NCBI GenBank assembly: GCA_944372345.1
Contig: CALVYT010000037.1
Location: 1-57,552, forward strand
Length of the DNA: 57,552 nt
Direction: 5' to 3'
Origin: an uncultured Clostridia bacterium
Lineage (GTDB): Bacteria > Bacillota > Clostridia > Christensenellales > Pumilibacteraceae
Shown here: positions 55,628-57,552 of the stretch, in pieces
Layout: the number at the start of each line of letters is the position of its first letter
How positions within the stretch are numbered: the stretch's first letter is position 1
Made by a program: the position numbers and the translations under genes
The notes under the pieces: model-generated
Seen by the model: the letters and a program-made list of their open reading frames with translations, nothing else
Told to the model about the DNA's origin: nothing
Database searches by the model: none

Positions 55628-56935
55628 ATGAAATATTTTCAGCCTGAACTGGAAACGATGAGCGCCGCAGATAAGCGCGCGCTCCAATCGGAAAGACTGG
55701 TAAAAACAGTCGCTTACGTTTACGAACGTCAGAAGCCCTACCGCGAGAAGATGGATGCGATCAAACTCCGTCCGTCTGACATAAAGGGTATAGAAGATAT
55801 ATGGAAGCTGCCGTATACCGTCAAGGCGGATCTGCGCGCGGCGTACCCGTTCGGTATGATGGCGGCGGACAGGAAAGACCTCGTGCGCTTGCACGCGTCG
55901 AGCGCAACGACGGGCAAGCTGACCGTATCGGGATACACCGGGCACGACATAGACGTGTGGGCGGACTGCGCGGCGCGGTCGCTCGTAATGGCGGGCGCGG
56001 ACGAAAACAGCATAGTCCACGTCTGCTACGGCTACGGGCTGTTTACGGGCGGACTGGGCATGCACTACGGCGCGGAGCGCCTGGGCGCGATCGCCGTACC
56101 CGCTTCCGCAGGCAATACGCAGCGCCAGCTCCAGCTTCTTGCGGATTTCGGCGCGGACATCATATGCTGCACTCCGTCGTATGCGATATACCTCATTGAG
56201 GAGATCGAAAAGGCGGGGCTTAAACCGGGACGCGACATCAAGCTCAAAGGCGGGTGCTTCGGCGCGGAAGCGTGGACGGAAGAGATGCGCGCTGACATAG
56301 AACGCCGTCTCGGCATACGCGCGTGCGACATATACGGACTCAGCGAGATATCCGGTCCGGGCGTGGCGAACGACTGCGAATACAAGCGCGGCATGCACTT
56401 CCAGGACGACCACTATTTCCCCGAAATAATCGATCCCGATACGCTTGAGCCGCTGCCTGTGGGCGAGCGCGGCGAGCTCGTCATCACGACGCTCGACAGA
56501 ACGGGAATGCCGCTGATACGTTACAGAACGCGCGACATAGCCGCTCTCGACGATTCACCCTGTCCGTGCGGCAGAACGACGATAAGGATGAAGCGTATCA
56601 CGGGACGCAGCGACGATATGCTCATCATCCGCGGCGTAAACGTGTTCCCGTCGCAGATCGAGAGCGTGCTTCTCAAACATCCCGACGTGCGCCCGCACTA
56701 CCATATCAACGTCGACAGAGTCAACAACCTCGATACGCTCGAGATCGTGGTCGAGCTTTCGCCCGAAGCGTTCTCGGATACGGTCGCGGACGTCGAAGCC
56801 ATCCGCGCAAAGCTCGCGGCGGATATGGCTTCGGGTATCAGCGTAACGGCGAAGATAACTCTCGTCTCTCCGGGAACGATAGAGCGCAGCGAAGGCAAAG
56901 CGAAGCGTATCACGGACAGACGCGTACTCAAATGA
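55628..56935 (+). CDS. paaK: Phenylacetate-CoA ligase, paralogue 2
   Basis: A 435-residue second PaaK. Motifs are parallel to the first copy: LHASSATTGKLTVSGYT (A3 loop; SATTGK rather than SGTSGK), CDIYGLSEISGPGVANDCEY, PLIRYRTRDIA, GRSDDMLIIRGVNVFPSQIES and the C-terminal IERSEGKAKRITDRR with catalytic Lys. It is clearly paralogous to the gene 2.3 kb upstream and lies on the other side of iorAB, so the two copies may have different arylacetate preferences. AAGGG lies upstream of the ATG. An ACT-domain protein follows. Confidence 0.92.
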   Translation: MKYFQPELETMSAADKRALQSERLVKTVAYVYERQKPYREKMDAIKLRPSDIKGIEDIWKLPYTVKADLRAAYPFGMMAADRKDLVRLHASSATTGKLTVSGYTGHDIDVWADCAARSLVMAGADENSIVHVCYGYGLFTGGLGMHYGAERLGAIAVPASAGNTQRQLQLLADFGADIICCTPSYAIYLIEEIEKAGLKPGRDIKLKGGCFGAEAWTEEMRADIERRLGIRACDIYGLSEISGPGVANDCEYKRGMHFQDDHYFPEIIDPDTLEPLPVGERGELVITTLDRTGMPLIRYRTRDIAALDDSPCPCGRTTIRMKRITGRSDDMLIIRGVNVFPSQIESVLLKHPDVRPHYHINVDRVNNLDTLEIVVELSPEAFSDTVADVEAIRAKLAADMASGISVTAKITLVSPGTIERSEGKAKRITDRRVLK

Positions 56936-56954
56936 TCCGAAGGAGGGAGAAAAG

Positions 56955-57356
56955 ATGATAAACCAGCTTGCCGTTTTTCTCGAAAACAGAAAGGGCAGAA
57001 TAGGCGAGTGCTGCAAAGCGCTCAAAGACGCCGGAGTGAATTTAAGTTCGATGTCCATAGCGGACACGACGGACTTCGGCATACTGCGCCTGATGACGGA
57101 CGACAACGACAAGGCGTACGCCGCGCTCAAAGCAAACGGATTTATGTGCGCGTCCGTGCCGCTCGTGGCAATGCGCGTTTCCGACCGTCCCGGCGCGCTT
57201 GCGGATATACTGATCGCTCTCGACGAAAGCGGAGTAAATATTGAATATCTGTATTCGTTCGCGAGCGAAACCGGCAGCGCCCACATAGGCTTCAAAACGG
57301 ACGACTCCGCAAAAGCGGTGTCCGTGCTTGAAAAACTCGGCGTAGAGATAATCTGA
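56955..57356 (+). CDS. Tandem ACT-domain protein
   Basis: A 133-residue protein made of two ACT domains (about 1-66 and 70-133): INQLAVFLENRKGRIGECCKALKDAGVNLSSMSI and LVAMRVSDRPGALADILIALDESGVNIEYLYSF. ACT pairs bind amino acids as small regulatory ligands. In clostridial IOR-PaaK operons a free-standing ACT protein of this kind is common and probably senses an aromatic or branched amino acid. GGAGGGAG precedes the ATG. It is the last gene of the operon. Confidence 0.9.
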   Translation: MINQLAVFLENRKGRIGECCKALKDAGVNLSSMSIADTTDFGILRLMTDDNDKAYAALKANGFMCASVPLVAMRVSDRPGALADILIALDESGVNIEYLYSFASETGSAHIGFKTDDSAKAVSVLEKLGVEII

Positions 57357-57404
57357 CGCCGATCCGAAAAAAAAAGACCGCGCGCGTTTTTGCGCGCGCA
57401 ACGC

Positions 57405-57491
57405 GCCGCCGTGGTGAAATTGGCAGACGCGCCGGACTCAAAATCCGGTGGTAGTGATACCGTGTCGGTTCGACCCCGACCGGCGGCACCA
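57405..57491 (+). tRNA. tRNA-Leu (anticodon CAA)
   Basis: An 87-base type II tRNA with acceptor GCCGCCG / CGGCGGC, encoded ACCA, anticodon stem CCGGA / TCCGG and loop CTCAAAA (anticodon CAA, reading UUG), a variable arm, and T-loop GGTTCGACCCC. Just upstream a hairpin GCGCGCG-TTTTT-type (57379-57399) separates it from the ACT gene. Confidence 0.95.
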
Positions 57492-57529
57492 AAAGAACGA
57501 GCGACCTTTGACGGGTCGCTCGTTCTTTT
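57491..57529 (+). terminator. Terminator of tRNA-Leu
   Basis: Stem AAAAGAACGAGCGACC / GGTCGCTCGTTCTTTT starting at the CCA end. As with tRNA-Pro the 3' arm supplies the T-run. Confidence 0.9.
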
Positions 57530-57552
57530 GCTGCCGCCGCGAGGGGTGCGGA

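Overview
The window comes from a spore-forming, Gram-positive anaerobe, most likely an uncultured Clostridia-type Bacillota with a GC-rich genome. The evidence is a set of endospore genes (spoIIR, sleB-ypeB, spoVG, a SpoVB-type flippase, a SPOCS/LysM protein), a DnaD/DnaI replication pair, a T-box leader, rubrerythrin, and an indolepyruvate:ferredoxin oxidoreductase. The lactose/galactose operon would fit a gut habitat, but that is inference.

Layout. 0.2-11.5 kb: flippase, membrane protein, ROK glucokinase, PepV-like dipeptidase, SLOG protein, acidic zinc-ribbon protein, SPOCS-LysM protein, ispE, spoIIR and the sleB-ypeB germination operon. 11.6-15.5 kb (minus): a dnaD-dnaI-PHP phosphatase-zinc ribbon-nitroreductase operon. 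15.7-18.5 kb: a large membrane protein plus LemA, driven by a promoter with a G11 tract in its spacer. 18.6-21.1 kb (minus): marR-cysE-cysS. 21.5 kb: spoVG. 22.0-27.75 kb: an AT-rich defence island beside the tmRNA gene. 27.8-30.1 kb: ssrA and a leaderless rqcP-ispDF operon. 30.2-37.1 kb: rubrerythrin, a glycosyltransferase, T-box-controlled trpB2, two membrane proteins, a thioesterase, tRNA-Pro, a lipoprotein and a NUDIX hydrolase. 37.6-46.2 kb: a cytidylate-kinase-like protein, an AraC regulator, and a divergent beta-galactosidase-mutarotase-GalK/GalT fusion-GalE operon. 46.4-51.5 kb: a fused amino-acid ABC transporter, a MATE exporter, and a membrane-anchored protein with a uL15-like domain. 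51.6-57.4 kb: thioesterase, two PaaK ligases flanking iorAB, an ACT protein, then tRNA-Leu.

The defence island is the clearest accessory system. On the plus strand a small HTH protein, an Mrr-type endonuclease, a D12 adenine methylase and an N4/N6 methylase are followed in the same transcript by a class III nucleotide cyclase and a small multi-pass membrane protein that look like a Pycsar pair. On the minus strand a C-protein with recognisable C-boxes precedes an HNH endonuclease. No integrase is visible, but 12-bp direct repeats bracket the AT-rich segment.

A second theme is transcription start architecture. At least six genes have near-consensus TTGACA-N17/18-TATAAT promoters placed so that the predicted +1 is at, or one base before, the A of the ATG, with no ribosome binding site. 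This implies routine use of leaderless mRNAs, which is unusual for Bacillota.
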